Shown: positions 7,402-15,464 of the stretch, one piece after another | How the letters are laid out: each line of letters opens with the position of its first letter | Numbering within the stretch: position 1 is the first letter of the stretch | Source of the DNA: Candidatus Omnitrophota bacterium | GTDB taxonomy: Bacteria; Omnitrophota; Gorgyraeia; Duberdicusellales; 4484-171 | Assembly: GCA_023228195.1 (NCBI GenBank) | Contig: JALOBR010000014.1 | Span: 1-20,101 of the forward strand | Direction: 5' to 3' | DNA length: 20,101 nt | Program-made: the position numbers and the translations under genes | Notes under the pieces: generated by a model | What the model saw: the letters and a program-made list of their open reading frames with translations, nothing else | Database searches by the model: none | What the model was told of the DNA's origin: nothing

Positions 7402-9855
7402 ATGAAAAAAACAAAAAGAGTTATCCTGATTTTTATTTTGATGTTTTCTTTTACGCAGGTAATTTTTGCGCTGGATAACGAAGAAGAGAAATTTTTCGTA
7501 GCGAGTAAAGCATTTTCCGATGGGTTTTATGAAGCAAGCTTCTCGCTTTTTAAAAAATTTACGGAAGACTTTCCAGGCAGTAAGGATGTTTACAGCGCGA
7601 AGCTGTATATGGCTAAATGCCTGTATTACAAAGGAGACTATTCTGCCGCGTTGCCTATCTTAAACGAGCTGCTTTCAAAGACTGAAACGGCTCAAGTTTA
7701 CGATGAGATAAACTATTTGCTTGCGCAGGTTTATTTAAGAGGAAAGAATTTTTCTAATTCGCTTGTATGCGCTAAAAAGATTATCTCTGATTACCCCCAA
7801 TCAAAGTTTCTTTGGCAGGCTTATTATTTAGCGGGATTGAATTCTCTTGAACTTGGAGATGTGCCTGCGGCGCAGGATTATCTTGAGCAGACAATTTCGC
7901 AGAGTAAAGAGAATAATATTATTGATGACGCGTATTCCAGCCTCTTTGATTTTTATTTTCAGCAAAAAAACTATTCACGTATTATTTCCCTTGGAGAAAA
8001 ATACGAAAAATTTTTAAAAGCCTATCCAAAAAGCAAAATTGTTCCTACCACTTATTTTTACCTTGGGGAATCTTTTTATGACCGCAAAGATTTCGAGCGT
8101 GCCAGCCACTATTACCATAAGGCCCTGGAGATAAGCAATGACGATTATCTTGATGATTTAATTTATCAGGGGCTCGCTTTTTCTCTGATAGCTAAGGGAA
8201 GCAATGAAGAGGCAAAGAGCAGCATCTCTGAAATAAAAGATGCGCAGGTTAAGCTTTTTTGTGAGGGCACGTATTATTTCCGTACGGGAAACTATCAAAA
8301 CGCTTTAGATCTTTTCGAGAAATTTTTGAGAGATTTTTCGCAAAGTAAGATGGTTTCAAACATTTATCTTGCAAAAGCGGATACGTTGTATGAAATGGGC
8401 AGAATCAATGATTCTTTGTCGGCATACAGGTATATTCTCGATAATTTTAAAAATATTCAATATTCGGACGTACTGGATAAAGCGCATTATGGGCTCGCGT
8501 GGTGTTATCTTAAAAAAGGAGAGTTTAGGAAAGCAATTGAAGAATTTAAGAATACCTTAAAATATACGAATAACCTGGTCGTTATGGTGAGTTCGCAGAT
8601 TCAGATAGCGGATGCTTATCAAGAGGCTGGTAATTTCACCCAGGCGCTGGACGTATACAACGAGATTCTTGCAAATAATCCAAATACGGTTTATACGGAT
8701 TATATACAGTTTCAAATCGGTATGGTTTTTTTAAAAAGTAAAAAATTGGAAGAGTCTCTTGTCGCATTAAGAAATTTACAGAAAAATTTCCCATCTTCTA
8801 AACTTATCCCCCAGGCTCAGTATTATCTTGCGGTTGGATACTTTAGTCAGGATAATTATCACGAAACAAGATTACTTCTTGAAGATTTTATAAAGAAATT
8901 TTCCCAGGACGAGTTGCTCGCGCGCGTTTATTATCTGTATGGAAAATGCTTTTTTAACGAAGGAAAATATCAAAAGGCAGCTGATATATTCAAAGAAATG
9001 ATAGATAAATTCAAAGATGGCCAAACGCAGGAGCTTGGATTTATAGATATAGGTAACTGTTATCTTAATTTATCGGAGTTTGACAAGGCGCGAAAAATAT
9101 GGGAAGAATTTCTGGTTAAATTTAAATCCTCTCCGTATGCGGCTTCAGTCGCTTTGTATCTTGGCGGGCTATACGAAAAAGAGCAGAATTACGAAGAGGC
9201 AGAAAAATATTACAAAATGACACTTGATAATTATCGTGATTCCTCGATCGCCGCCGAAGCTATGTTCTCATTGGGACATCTTGCCATGATGAAGGAGGAT
9301 TATGCGAAAGCAGAGGATTATTTTAGGAAGATATCGCTTTCGGATGACCCGGTTTCTTTGAAAGCAAAAATTTATCTTGCAAAGATTTATGTGCGTAAGG
9401 GCTTAACTAAGGATGCATTGGGCCTATACGATGATTTGATGAGTTCTTCACCCAATATTTCAAAAGCGGCAATGCTGGAGAAGGCATTATTGCTTAAAGA
9501 TACCAGAGAATACGAACAAGCAAGTAAGCTTTTTAGAAAACTGATCAATCAGGGAGTGGATTCTATGGAAGTAAGGTTTTCCCTGGCCTCCTGTTTAGAA
9601 AAAATGGAAAAAAATAAAGAGGCTATAGAAGAGTATTTTAAGGTAATTTATTTATTCTCTTCAGCGAAAGATTCTATGAATAAAGAAGCTGGCAGTGGTT
9701 ATGAGGTTAAGTCATATTTTAGAATCGCAAAAATTTACGAGAAAGAGAACAAGATAGAAGCAGCAAAAGAGCTTTATCAAAAGATAGCAGGCTCTGACAC
9801 CGAAGAATCGCGGATTGCCAAAATGCGCCTGGAAGAATTGGGCGCGGGTAAGTAA
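7402..9855 (+). CDS. Exported tetratricopeptide-repeat protein, 817 residues
   Basis: The N-terminus is a signal peptide: MKKTKR, a hydrophobic stretch, and a likely cleavage after VIFA (Ala23). The rest, about residues 27-815, is a solenoid of tandem TPR-like units in the pattern Y-x-x-A-x-x-x-F-x-x-x-x-x-x-P-x-S, with recurrent forms such as DFPGSKDVYSAKLYMAKCLY, KAYPKSKIVPTTYFYLGESF and KFKSSPYAASVALYLGGLYE. This resembles the YbgF/BamD-type TPRs of the envelope, so a periplasmic or outer-membrane scaffold is likely. It lacks a lipobox Cys. It follows uvrA closely and precedes the exbB/exbD-like pair, which suggests a partner role with that complex, though a 283-base gap separates them. 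The exact function is unknown. Confidence 0.85.
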   Translation: MKKTKRVILIFILMFSFTQVIFALDNEEEKFFVASKAFSDGFYEASFSLFKKFTEDFPGSKDVYSAKLYMAKCLYYKGDYSAALPILNELLSKTETAQVYDEINYLLAQVYLRGKNFSNSLVCAKKIISDYPQSKFLWQAYYLAGLNSLELGDVPAAQDYLEQTISQSKENNIIDDAYSSLFDFYFQQKNYSRIISLGEKYEKFLKAYPKSKIVPTTYFYLGESFYDRKDFERASHYYHKALEISNDDYLDDLIYQGLAFSLIAKGSNEEAKSSISEIKDAQVKLFCEGTYYFRTGNYQNALDLFEKFLRDFSQSKMVSNIYLAKADTLYEMGRINDSLSAYRYILDNFKNIQYSDVLDKAHYGLAWCYLKKGEFRKAIEEFKNTLKYTNNLVVMVSSQIQIADAYQEAGNFTQALDVYNEILANNPNTVYTDYIQFQIGMVFLKSKKLEESLVALRNLQKNFPSSKLIPQAQYYLAVGYFSQDNYHETRLLLEDFIKKFSQDELLARVYYLYGKCFFNEGKYQKAADIFKEMIDKFKDGQTQELGFIDIGNCYLNLSEFDKARKIWEEFLVKFKSSPYAASVALYLGGLYEKEQNYEEAEKYYKMTLDNYRDSSIAAEAMFSLGHLAMMKEDYAKAEDYFRKISLSDDPVSLKAKIYLAKIYVRKGLTKDALGLYDDLMSSSPNISKAAMLEKALLLKDTREYEQASKLFRKLINQGVDSMEVRFSLASCLEKMEKNKEAIEEYFKVIYLFSSAKDSMNKEAGSGYEVKSYFRIAKIYEKENKIEAAKELYQKIAGSDTEESRIAKMRLEELGAGK

Positions 9856-9857
9856 AA

Positions 9858-9901
9858 CAGCAATTTTCAAGTTCGAAGAGCTCAGGAAAATTGTGTAGCT
9901 G
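9858..9901. repeat. Short inverted repeat after the TPR gene
   Basis: CAATTTTC at 9861-9868 pairs perfectly with GAAAATTG at 9886-9893, extended outside by CAGC/GCTG. It lies directly after the stop codon of the TPR gene and could mark its transcript end, but no T-tract follows, so I do not call it an intrinsic terminator. The remainder of the gap, 9902-10002, shows no gene and no confident site. Confidence 0.5.
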
Positions 9902-10002
9902 AATTTACGCCCACGTCAACCATTAAAAGAATGTTTTATTTTTTATAAAAGATATGTTTACAAAGTAATCTGACAAACTGTATCCAGCTATAAATACAAA
10001 AG

Positions 10003-10096
10003 TTGGTGCGGGGGTATAATTCAACTAAGTTTTTTTAGACAAGAATTCTGAAAAATAACAAGTCTCATTATCGCACTATCATTGTTTTTGAGTGCG
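10003..10096 (+). promoter_or_regulatory. Leader of exbB operon sharing a module with the nadX leader
   Basis: Bases 10033-10070 align without gaps to 3471-3508 before nadX (30 of 38 identical), ending in the identical AAGTCTCATTA; weaker similarity extends back to 10003. Directly after it comes a hairpin CGCACT 10072-10077 / AGTGCG 10091-10096. A TATAAT at 10015-10020 could be a -10 box but has no convincing -35 partner. The GGGACGCCCC core found before nadX and eno is absent here. Confidence 0.45.
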
Positions 10097-10138
10097 GCTC
10101 GCGTGGAAAAATGATGTGCTTATTAAAAAGGAGGATAC

Positions 10139-10774
10139 ATGTGGCTGTGGATATCTAAGGGCGGTTTGATGATGGTACCTATTATGCTCTGTTCGGTGTT
10201 TGCCGCGGCTATTATCGTTGAGCGTATCTTATTCTATTTTTCAAAAATTAGGATAAACAGCCAGGCTTTACTAGGTCAAATAGTGGATTGTGTGCGTAAG
10301 AATAAAATGTCGGAGGCCGTTGATATATGCGAAAAAAATCCATACTATATGACAAATATATTAAAGGCAGGCTTGGTTCACTATGAAGATTCCAGAGAAG
10401 CTATAAAAGAGGCGATAGAAACTTCTTCGCTTTATGAGCTGCCTAAATTAGAGAAAAATCTAAGTTTTTTGAATATGCTTGCCAATATAACTCCGTTGCT
10501 TGGGCTTTTGGGAACGGCTATCGGTTTATTTAAAAGTTTCTATTCAATTTCGCAAAAAGCAATCAGCGTCGGCATTGTTTCGCAAGCTGATATAGCAATT
10601 GGTTTATGGCAGTCGCTGATTGCGACTGTAGGCGCTCTGACGGTTGCGCTTCTCGCATCGATATTTTATCAATATTTCGTGCATAAGGTTAATTTTTATA
10701 TTCTTGAAGTCGAAAGAGCTTCCGGAGAGTTGCTGGAGGCTTTGTCTCAGAGGAGATACGCAGGTGAGATTTAA
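10139..10774 (+). CDS. ExbB/TolQ/MotA-family inner-membrane channel protein, variant
   Basis: A 211-residue membrane protein with the ExbB/TolQ plan: TM1 near residues 13-34 with the common V-E-R end, a cytoplasmic helical domain, TM2 containing T118-P-L-L-G-L-L-G-T126, and TM3 containing W-Q158-S-L-I-A-T163. In E. coli ExbB the corresponding TM3 segment is A-E176-A-L-L-A-T181. The essential Glu is therefore Gln here, while Thr126 and Thr163 (positions of T148 and T181) are kept. Classical members form a pentamer that uses the proton-motive force with ExbD/TolR. A strong AAGGAGG lies 5 bases before the ATG. The ExbD-like gene overlaps its 3' end. The family is certain; proton coupling is doubtful. 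Confidence 0.92.
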   Translation: MWLWISKGGLMMVPIMLCSVFAAAIIVERILFYFSKIRINSQALLGQIVDCVRKNKMSEAVDICEKNPYYMTNILKAGLVHYEDSREAIKEAIETSSLYELPKLEKNLSFLNMLANITPLLGLLGTAIGLFKSFYSISQKAISVGIVSQADIAIGLWQSLIATVGALTVALLASIFYQYFVHKVNFYILEVERASGELLEALSQRRYAGEI

Positions 10775-11153
10775 AAGACGGTTGGGCAGAGCTATATACT
10801 TTAATCAGATAAATACTATTTCTTTTCTGAATGTATTGTTGTTGTTCTTTTCTTTTCTAATGCTTGGCACCGGCTTTGCGGTTGTGCCGGGATTAAATGT
10901 TAAACTTCCTGACATGGTAACTTCAAAAGAGTTCGTTAAGATAGTTGATATTAGAATTTCAGAAGACGATACAATATATTTGCAAGGCAACCCGGCATTC
11001 ATCAAGGATGTAGCAACATTTTTGAAAAAAAATAAATATGAGACGGTTTTTATCAAAGCAGATAAAAATTCAAACGTAGGAGTTTTAACTGAAGTATGGC
11101 AGGCTTGTAAAGATGCAGGTATAGGGAAAATAAGTTTTGTTACAAATATGTAG
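10764..11153 (+). CDS. ExbD/TolR-family protein, variant lacking the membrane Asp
   Basis: From the GTG at 10764 the product has 129 residues: a short cytoplasmic N-terminus (VRFKRRLGR), one TM helix (about 18-38) and a periplasmic domain with G-L-N-V-K-L-P, I-Y-L-Q-G, I-K-A-D and the closing A-G-I-G-K-I-S-F-V-T typical of ExbD. The TM segment aligns gaplessly with E. coli ExbD from N-V-T-P-F-I-D25-V-M-L to N-T-I-S-F-L-N23-V-L-L, so the essential Asp is Asn (codon aat). The start was chosen because AGGAG at 10751-10755 lies 8 bases before the GTG; the open frame extends back to 10644 inside exbB but is not ExbD-like there. It overlaps the end of exbB by 11 bases, a sign of coupled translation and complex formation. 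Confidence 0.87.
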   Translation: MRFKRRLGRAIYFNQINTISFLNVLLLFFSFLMLGTGFAVVPGLNVKLPDMVTSKEFVKIVDIRISEDDTIYLQGNPAFIKDVATFLKKNKYETVFIKADKNSNVGVLTEVWQACKDAGIGKISFVTNM

Positions 11154-11189
11154 AGCGTAACTAATTGAGGCTGTTGAAGTTGAAATAAA

Positions 11190-11963
11190 ATGCATCCAGT
11201 ACTTTTAAAATTTGGTTCATTCACAATCTACACATATGGATTTTTTGTTTTTTTAGGAGTTTTGTTCGGATACTTTTTCTGCCTAAAACAGGCTATCCGT
11301 GAAAATATAAACAAAGGCGTATTCTCGGACATAATTTTCTGGACTCTTATTTTTTCTTTTCTTGGCGCAAGATTTTTTTATATATTAACAGATTTTGAAA
11401 ATTTTCTCCTCAATCCTTTAGAGGTGTTATTAAGCAGGAGCGGATTTGTTTTCTATGGAGGAGTTGTTTTCGGGGTAGTTGCGCTTTATGTTTTGGCTAG
11501 GTTGCATAAGATGAATTTTTTTAAGTTATCCGATATAATTGTTTCCGGAGTTCCTTTGGCTCATGCTTTTGGAAGGCTGGGATGTTTCTCTCAGGGCTGT
11601 TGTTACGGCCGGGAGACGGACTCCTTTATTGGTGTTTTATTTCCTAAAGATTCTCCCGCGGGATTCGCCGGAGTTCGCGTAATACCTACGCAGCTAATAG
11701 AAGCAGTTTCCCTTTTTTTACTTTTTGCTGCTTTGATAATTTTAAAAAAGAAAAAGAAATTTGACGGCCAGATTTTAGCGTTTTATCTAATTTTTTATTC
11801 AATAATCAGGTTTATCATCGAATTTTTCCGTGGCGACCCGAGAGGCAGTATATTATTTCTTTCTTTTTCGCAGTCTATTTCGGTAATTCTTATGGCGTTC
11901 GGCATATTTTTATATTTTTGGCTTGGGTTGCGAGCGGCCCAGAAGAGGAATAAAATCATATAA
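11190..11963 (+). CDS. lgt: Phosphatidylglycerol--prolipoprotein diacylglyceryl transferase
   Basis: Lgt attaches diacylglycerol from phosphatidylglycerol to the lipobox Cys of prolipoproteins in the inner membrane. The 257-residue polytopic protein starts M-H-P-V-L-L-K-F-G-S-F-T-I-Y-T-Y-G, a typical Lgt opening. It carries the family signature as the Cys-rich variant GRLGCFSQGCCYG (from G128-R129), then R-V-I-P-T-Q-L-I-E, I-I-R-F-I-I-E-F-F-R-G-D near the C-terminus, and about seven hydrophobic segments. It lies 36 bases after the ExbD-like gene and 5 before nadE. A target is visible in this window: the small lipoprotein at 19644. No clear Shine-Dalgarno sequence is seen. Confidence 0.93.
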   Translation: MHPVLLKFGSFTIYTYGFFVFLGVLFGYFFCLKQAIRENINKGVFSDIIFWTLIFSFLGARFFYILTDFENFLLNPLEVLLSRSGFVFYGGVVFGVVALYVLARLHKMNFFKLSDIIVSGVPLAHAFGRLGCFSQGCCYGRETDSFIGVLFPKDSPAGFAGVRVIPTQLIEAVSLFLLFAALIILKKKKKFDGQILAFYLIFYSIIRFIIEFFRGDPRGSILFLSFSQSISVILMAFGIFLYFWLGLRAAQKRNKII

Positions 11964-11968
11964 CTCGT

Positions 11969-13573
11969 ATGTTAAAAATCGCATTAGCACAAATAAATCC
12001 TTGTGTCGGAGATTTGGAATATAACGCGAAGAAAATCATTTCGAATATCGTAAAGGCAAAAAAAGCGAAAGCAGATATAGTGATATTTCCGGAATTAGCC
12101 CTTACCGGCTATCCGCCCGAAGACCTTCTTTTAAAGCCGCATTTTATTGATGAAAACCTGCGTTATTTAAAAATTATCGAGAAAGAATCGAAAGGCATAA
12201 TAGTGCTTCTTGGATTTGTCGATAAATACAACGATAAAATATATAATTCCTGCGCGTTTCTGAAAGACGGTAAGTTGAGAGATGTTTACCGCAAAATCTA
12301 TCTTCCTAATTATGGAGTTTTCGATGAGAAAAGATATTTTGCGCCCGGAAGCCTTTTGTCGTTTTATACATTCAAGGGGTATAAATTCTGTGTTAGTGTA
12401 TGCGAGGACATCTGGAGAAAAGGTTTTGTAAAAAGCTTGGCCGGCAAAAAACTCGATTTTATTGTTAATATATCTGCTTCGCCGTTTCATCTTGGAAAAA
12501 TTTCTATGCGCAAGGAAGTTATTTCTGAGCTCGCCAAGAGAACCAACGCTTTTGTGTTCTACGCTGATTTAGTTGGGGGCCAGGATGAGCTTGTGTTCGA
12601 TGGAACCAGTATGGCAGTTTCTCCTTCAGGCAAGATAGTTTCGGTTGCAAATAGGTTTAAAGAGGATTTTTTGTTTTTCGAATTGGATAACAACAAAAAA
12701 TATCCCGCAAAGCAGGTATCTGCAAGACAAGAAGAGGATACGTTCTCCGCGCTTAAGCTTGGTTTGTATGATTACGTTAATAAGAATGGTTTCAAGAAAG
12801 TTATAATAGGTGTAAGCGGAGGGATCGATTCTGCAGTTGTCGCGGCTATCGCGGCGTCTGCCCTTGGAAAAGATAATGTTTGCGGGCTTATTATGCCTTC
12901 GCGTTATACTTCACAAGCAACTTTCGCGGATGCAAAAACCTTATGCGAGAATTTGGGCATAGATTATAAAATTATAAACATAAATGAAACACTTGATGTA
13001 TATTTAAAAACCCTTTGGCCGTTGTTTGGAAAAAAAGACGGCACCAAAACAGAAGAAAATTTACAGGCAAGGATAAGAGGCAATTTGCTTATGTCGTATT
13101 CAAACGAGTTCGGATATCTTGTGCTAAATACGGGAAATAAGAGCGAGGTTTCCTGCGGATATTGCACTCTTTATGGCGATATGGTGGGCGGTTTTGGCCT
13201 GTTAAAAGATATACCGAAGACACTTGTCTATAAAATATCACGCTACATTAATCATATCCATCCTAAACCGGTAATCCCTCTTTCTGTTATACGCAGGGCT
13301 CCTTCAGCTGAACTTAAACCCAACCAGAAAGATACTGACAGTTTGCCGCCGTATTCATTGCTTGATCCGATTGTGAAATTATATGTCGAAGATGATTTTT
13401 CGCTTGAAAAAATAGTGAAAAAAGGGTTTAATAAGAAACTGGTCCGCAAGGTAATGACAATGATTGACGTAAGTGAATATAAGCGCAGGCAGGCTCCGAT
13501 TGGTATAAAAATTACGCCGCGCGCTTTTGGCAGAGACAGGCGCATGCCTATCACAAACAAATTTAATTATTGA
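11969..13573 (+). CDS. nadE: Glutamine-dependent NAD+ synthetase
   Basis: NadE amidates nicotinic acid adenine dinucleotide to NAD+ using ATP and, here, glutamine. The 534-residue protein has an N-terminal nitrilase-type glutaminase domain (about 1-250) with the triad Glu42 (FPELALTGYPPEDLL), Lys109 (YRKIYLPNYGVFDE) and Cys145 (SVCEDIW). The C-terminal synthetase domain has the PP-loop S283-G-G-I-D-S288 and the motif N-T-G-N-K-S-E-V-x-x-G-Y-x-T-L-Y-G-D. The domain order and length are those of the two-domain bacterial form. It is the last gene of the exbB-exbD-lgt-nadE set (5 bases after lgt) and is functionally linked to nadX in the same window. Confidence 0.96.
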   Translation: MLKIALAQINPCVGDLEYNAKKIISNIVKAKKAKADIVIFPELALTGYPPEDLLLKPHFIDENLRYLKIIEKESKGIIVLLGFVDKYNDKIYNSCAFLKDGKLRDVYRKIYLPNYGVFDEKRYFAPGSLLSFYTFKGYKFCVSVCEDIWRKGFVKSLAGKKLDFIVNISASPFHLGKISMRKEVISELAKRTNAFVFYADLVGGQDELVFDGTSMAVSPSGKIVSVANRFKEDFLFFELDNNKKYPAKQVSARQEEDTFSALKLGLYDYVNKNGFKKVIIGVSGGIDSAVVAAIAASALGKDNVCGLIMPSRYTSQATFADAKTLCENLGIDYKIININETLDVYLKTLWPLFGKKDGTKTEENLQARIRGNLLMSYSNEFGYLVLNTGNKSEVSCGYCTLYGDMVGGFGLLKDIPKTLVYKISRYINHIHPKPVIPLSVIRRAPSAELKPNQKDTDSLPPYSLLDPIVKLYVEDDFSLEKIVKKGFNKKLVRKVMTMIDVSEYKRRQAPIGIKITPRAFGRDRRMPITNKFNY

Positions 13574-13575
13574 TA

Positions 13576-13721
13576 ACGCAGATGATCGCAGATTTTGAAG
13601 CGGACGATCACAGATAAATTTCAAGACGATTGGAATACGATAGAAAAACGGTTGATGCGTAGTAGAATGCGGTTGTCTTTTTATCTGTGACTATCTGTAA
13701 TTTACCATCTGTGACCATCTG
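13576..13721. repeat. Long imperfect inverted repeat, cagatgatcacagat type
   Basis: The outer arms 13576-13618 and 13679-13721 are imperfect reverse complements made of (g/c)CAGATGATC(g/a)CAGAT units, with the innermost ATCACAGATAAA nearly matching the reverse complement of TTTATCTGTGAC. The same unit forms the outer arms of the repeat at 4351-4580. It starts right after the nadE stop, and its right end abuts the GTCCCG of the eno leader. Confidence 0.75.
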
Positions 13722-13774
13722 TCCCGTTTCTTATATATAATTATTAAGGTGCGGGACGCCCCGAACCTTAATAT
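13721..13774 (+). promoter_or_regulatory. Structured leader element of eno, shared with nadX
   Basis: GTCCCG (13721-13726) pairs with CGGGAC (13752-13757); in the nadX leader the same stem is GTCCCA/TGGGAC, a compensatory G-C to A-U change. The CGGG can instead form a longer hairpin, ATTAAGGT-g-CGGG-acgc-CCCG-a-ACCTTAAT (13743-13772), so the two folds compete. Bases 13753-13774 are identical to 3413-3434. The loop of the first stem contains TTTCTTATATATAAT. The TATAAT at 13736-13741 might instead be a promoter -10, in which case only the second hairpin would be transcribed. No class of known riboswitch is recognised. Confidence 0.55.
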
Positions 13775-13818
13775 AGTTATTGAGGGTAACGTGGCTGTGT
13801 ATAAAAAAAAGGAGTAGC

Positions 13819-15093
13819 ATGGCAAAGATTAAGCAAGTTCACGCAAGGGAGATTCTTGATTCAAGGGGTAATCCAACAGTTGAGGTAGACGTTATTTTAA
13901 GTAACGGCATCCTCGGTAGGGCCGCAGTTCCTTCCGGGGCTTCTACCGGCGAGCACGAAGCGCTTGAGCTTAGAGACAAAGATAGCAAACGGTTCATGGG
14001 GAAAGGCGTGCTCAAGGCCGTTGAAAACGTAAATAAAATAATTTTTCCTGAAATAAAAGGTGAGGAGCCTAATTTTAAAAAGATTGATAAGCTTATGCTT
14101 AAGCTTGATGGTACGCCTAATAAATCCAAGCTTGGCGCAAATGCGATTTTGGGGGTGTCTCTGGCTGTTGCGAAAGCCGCTGCAAATGCAAAAAAAATGC
14201 CGCTTTACCGCTATGTAGGCGGGACAAAAAGTAAGCTTTTGCCGGTTCCGTTGATGAACATTTTAAACGGCGGTTTGCATGCTGATAACAATTTAGATAT
14301 TCAGGAATTTATGATTGCGCCGATAGGTTTTGATAGTTTTAGGCGGGCGCTGCAGGCTGCAACAGAAATATTTCATAATTTAAAATCGATTTTGAAAGGC
14401 AAAAAATTATCCACCTCGGTAGGAGATGAAGGCGGTTTCGCCCCTAATTTAACCAAAAATAGCGAAGCATTAGAATTAATTATCCAGGCGATCGAAAAAG
14501 CAGGATATAAGCCCGGTAAGGAAGTGGCCCTCGCCTTAGATCCGGCATCCAGTTCGTTTTTTAAGGATGGCGGTTATATGTTAGAAGGTCAAAAGGTTGA
14601 TTCGGATTATATGATTAATTTTTATTCGCAACTTATCGCTAAGTTTCCGATTGTTTCTATTGAAGACGGTTTAGCCGAGGATGATTGGGGTGGTTGGAAA
14701 AAATTTACCGCAAATTTAGGCAAGAAAATTCAGATTGTAGGAGATGATTTATTTGTTACTAACACGAAAAGGCTCGAGAAAGGCATAGAGGAAAAAGCAG
14801 CTAATTCTATTTTGATAAAAGTAAACCAGATCGGAAGCCTGTCCGAAACGCTTGCGGCGATAGATTTGGCGTTTAAGAACAATTTTACCGCAGTAATGTC
14901 ACATCGCTCCGGAGAAACTGAAGACGTAACGATTGCCCAGCTCGCGGTAGGAACTAGCTGCGGGCAGATTAAGACCGGTTCACTTTCAAGAACGGATAGA
15001 GTTGCTAAATATAATGAATTATTAAGAATTGAGGAAGAGCTTGGTAAGCGAGCTGAATATGCTGGCAAAACTTTTAAATTTAAATCATTTTAA
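13819..15093 (+). CDS. eno: Enolase (phosphopyruvate hydratase)
   Basis: Enolase interconverts 2-phosphoglycerate and phosphoenolpyruvate in glycolysis and gluconeogenesis. The 424-residue length is typical. Motifs are REILDSRGNPTVEVDV, the mobile loop PSGASTGEHEALELRD, NGGLHADNNLDIQEFM, the acid/base segment GDEGGFAPN (Glu204), SIEDGLAEDDW, GDDLFVTN, LIKVNQIGSLSE (Lys334, catalytic base), SHRSGETED and QIKTGSLSRTDRVAKYN. The ATG at 13819 is supported by AAAGGAG six bases upstream and by the family N-terminus; an in-frame TTG at 13780 would add 13 unrelated residues. The ftsB-like gene overlaps its 3' end, a common bacterial pairing. Confidence 0.98.
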   Translation: MAKIKQVHAREILDSRGNPTVEVDVILSNGILGRAAVPSGASTGEHEALELRDKDSKRFMGKGVLKAVENVNKIIFPEIKGEEPNFKKIDKLMLKLDGTPNKSKLGANAILGVSLAVAKAAANAKKMPLYRYVGGTKSKLLPVPLMNILNGGLHADNNLDIQEFMIAPIGFDSFRRALQAATEIFHNLKSILKGKKLSTSVGDEGGFAPNLTKNSEALELIIQAIEKAGYKPGKEVALALDPASSSFFKDGGYMLEGQKVDSDYMINFYSQLIAKFPIVSIEDGLAEDDWGGWKKFTANLGKKIQIVGDDLFVTNTKRLEKGIEEKAANSILIKVNQIGSLSETLAAIDLAFKNNFTAVMSHRSGETEDVTIAQLAVGTSCGQIKTGSLSRTDRVAKYNELLRIEEELGKRAEYAGKTFKFKSF

Positions 15094-15355
15094 GGCGATT
15101 AAGATTATCTTTATAAGTGTGATATTGGTGGTAGCTGGCCTGATTATTTATTTTCCGAATTACGCGAAATTAAAAAAATTACGGCAGGTAAATCAGGGCC
15201 TTTTGCTTAAAAACAAAGATTTGCATAAAGAAATCAAGAATTTACAGATAAAGGTAAAAAGAGTAGGTAATGATCCGTATCTTTACGAAAAACTCGCGCG
15301 CGACAGCCTTGGTGTAGCCAGAGAAAACGAAATAGTTGTTGACATAGCAGAATAA
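15059..15355 (+). CDS. FtsB/DivIC-family septum formation protein
   Basis: A 98-residue bitopic protein: a short cytoplasmic N-terminus (MLAKLLNLNHFKAIK), a TM helix (about 16-34), then a coiled coil rich in K, L and N. The family end follows as P-Y-L-Y-E-K-L-A-R-D-S-L-G-V-A-R-E-N-E-I-V-V, the equivalent of the FtsB/DivIC Y-x-E-x-x-A-R-x-x-L-G-x-x-x-x-G-E pattern. Such proteins form a complex with FtsL and FtsQ/DivIB at the division septum. The start at 15059 lies 35 bases inside eno; TTG at 15029 is a possible earlier start. Its position after eno matches the usual eno-ftsB arrangement. Confidence 0.85.
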   Translation: MLAKLLNLNHFKAIKIIFISVILVVAGLIIYFPNYAKLKKLRQVNQGLLLKNKDLHKEIKNLQIKVKRVGNDPYLYEKLARDSLGVARENEIVVDIAE

Positions 15356-15378
15356 GTTGATAGAATTCTTGAACATAA

Positions 15379-15452
15379 CGCGGGGTGGAGCAGACAGGTA
15401 GCTCGCAAGGCTCATAACCTTGAGGTCACAGGTTCAAATCCTGTCCCCGCAA
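15379..15452 (+). tRNA. Initiator tRNA-fMet (anticodon CAT)
   Basis: All arms fold: acceptor CGCGGGG/CCCCGCA with an unpaired C1-A72, D stem GAGC/GCTC, anticodon stem CAAGG/CCTTG with loop CTCATAA (anticodon CAT), and T stem ACAGG/CCTGT with loop TTCAAAT. The C1-A72 mismatch is the hallmark of bacterial initiator tRNA. The three pairs next to the anticodon loop are A-U, G-C, G-C, not the usual three G-C pairs. CCA is not encoded. It lies 23 bases after the ftsB-like gene and is followed by a terminator, so it may be part of the eno transcript. Confidence 0.95.
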
Positions 15453-15464
15453 TTTAGAAAAATA

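Noticed and set aside
10644..10763. Longer N-terminus for the ExbD-like protein
   Set aside because: It lies inside exbB in another frame, has no ExbD similarity, and a good ribosome-binding site supports the GTG at 10764.
11990..13624. Reverse-strand open frames opposite nadE, uvrA and eno
   Set aside because: They are shadows of well-supported + strand genes and show no protein-family features or ribosome-binding sites.
13721..13818. Fluoride riboswitch upstream of eno
   Set aside because: The known aptamer core (GATG...CCGCC and GCTGATG..CTCC) is not present; only the gene context would fit.
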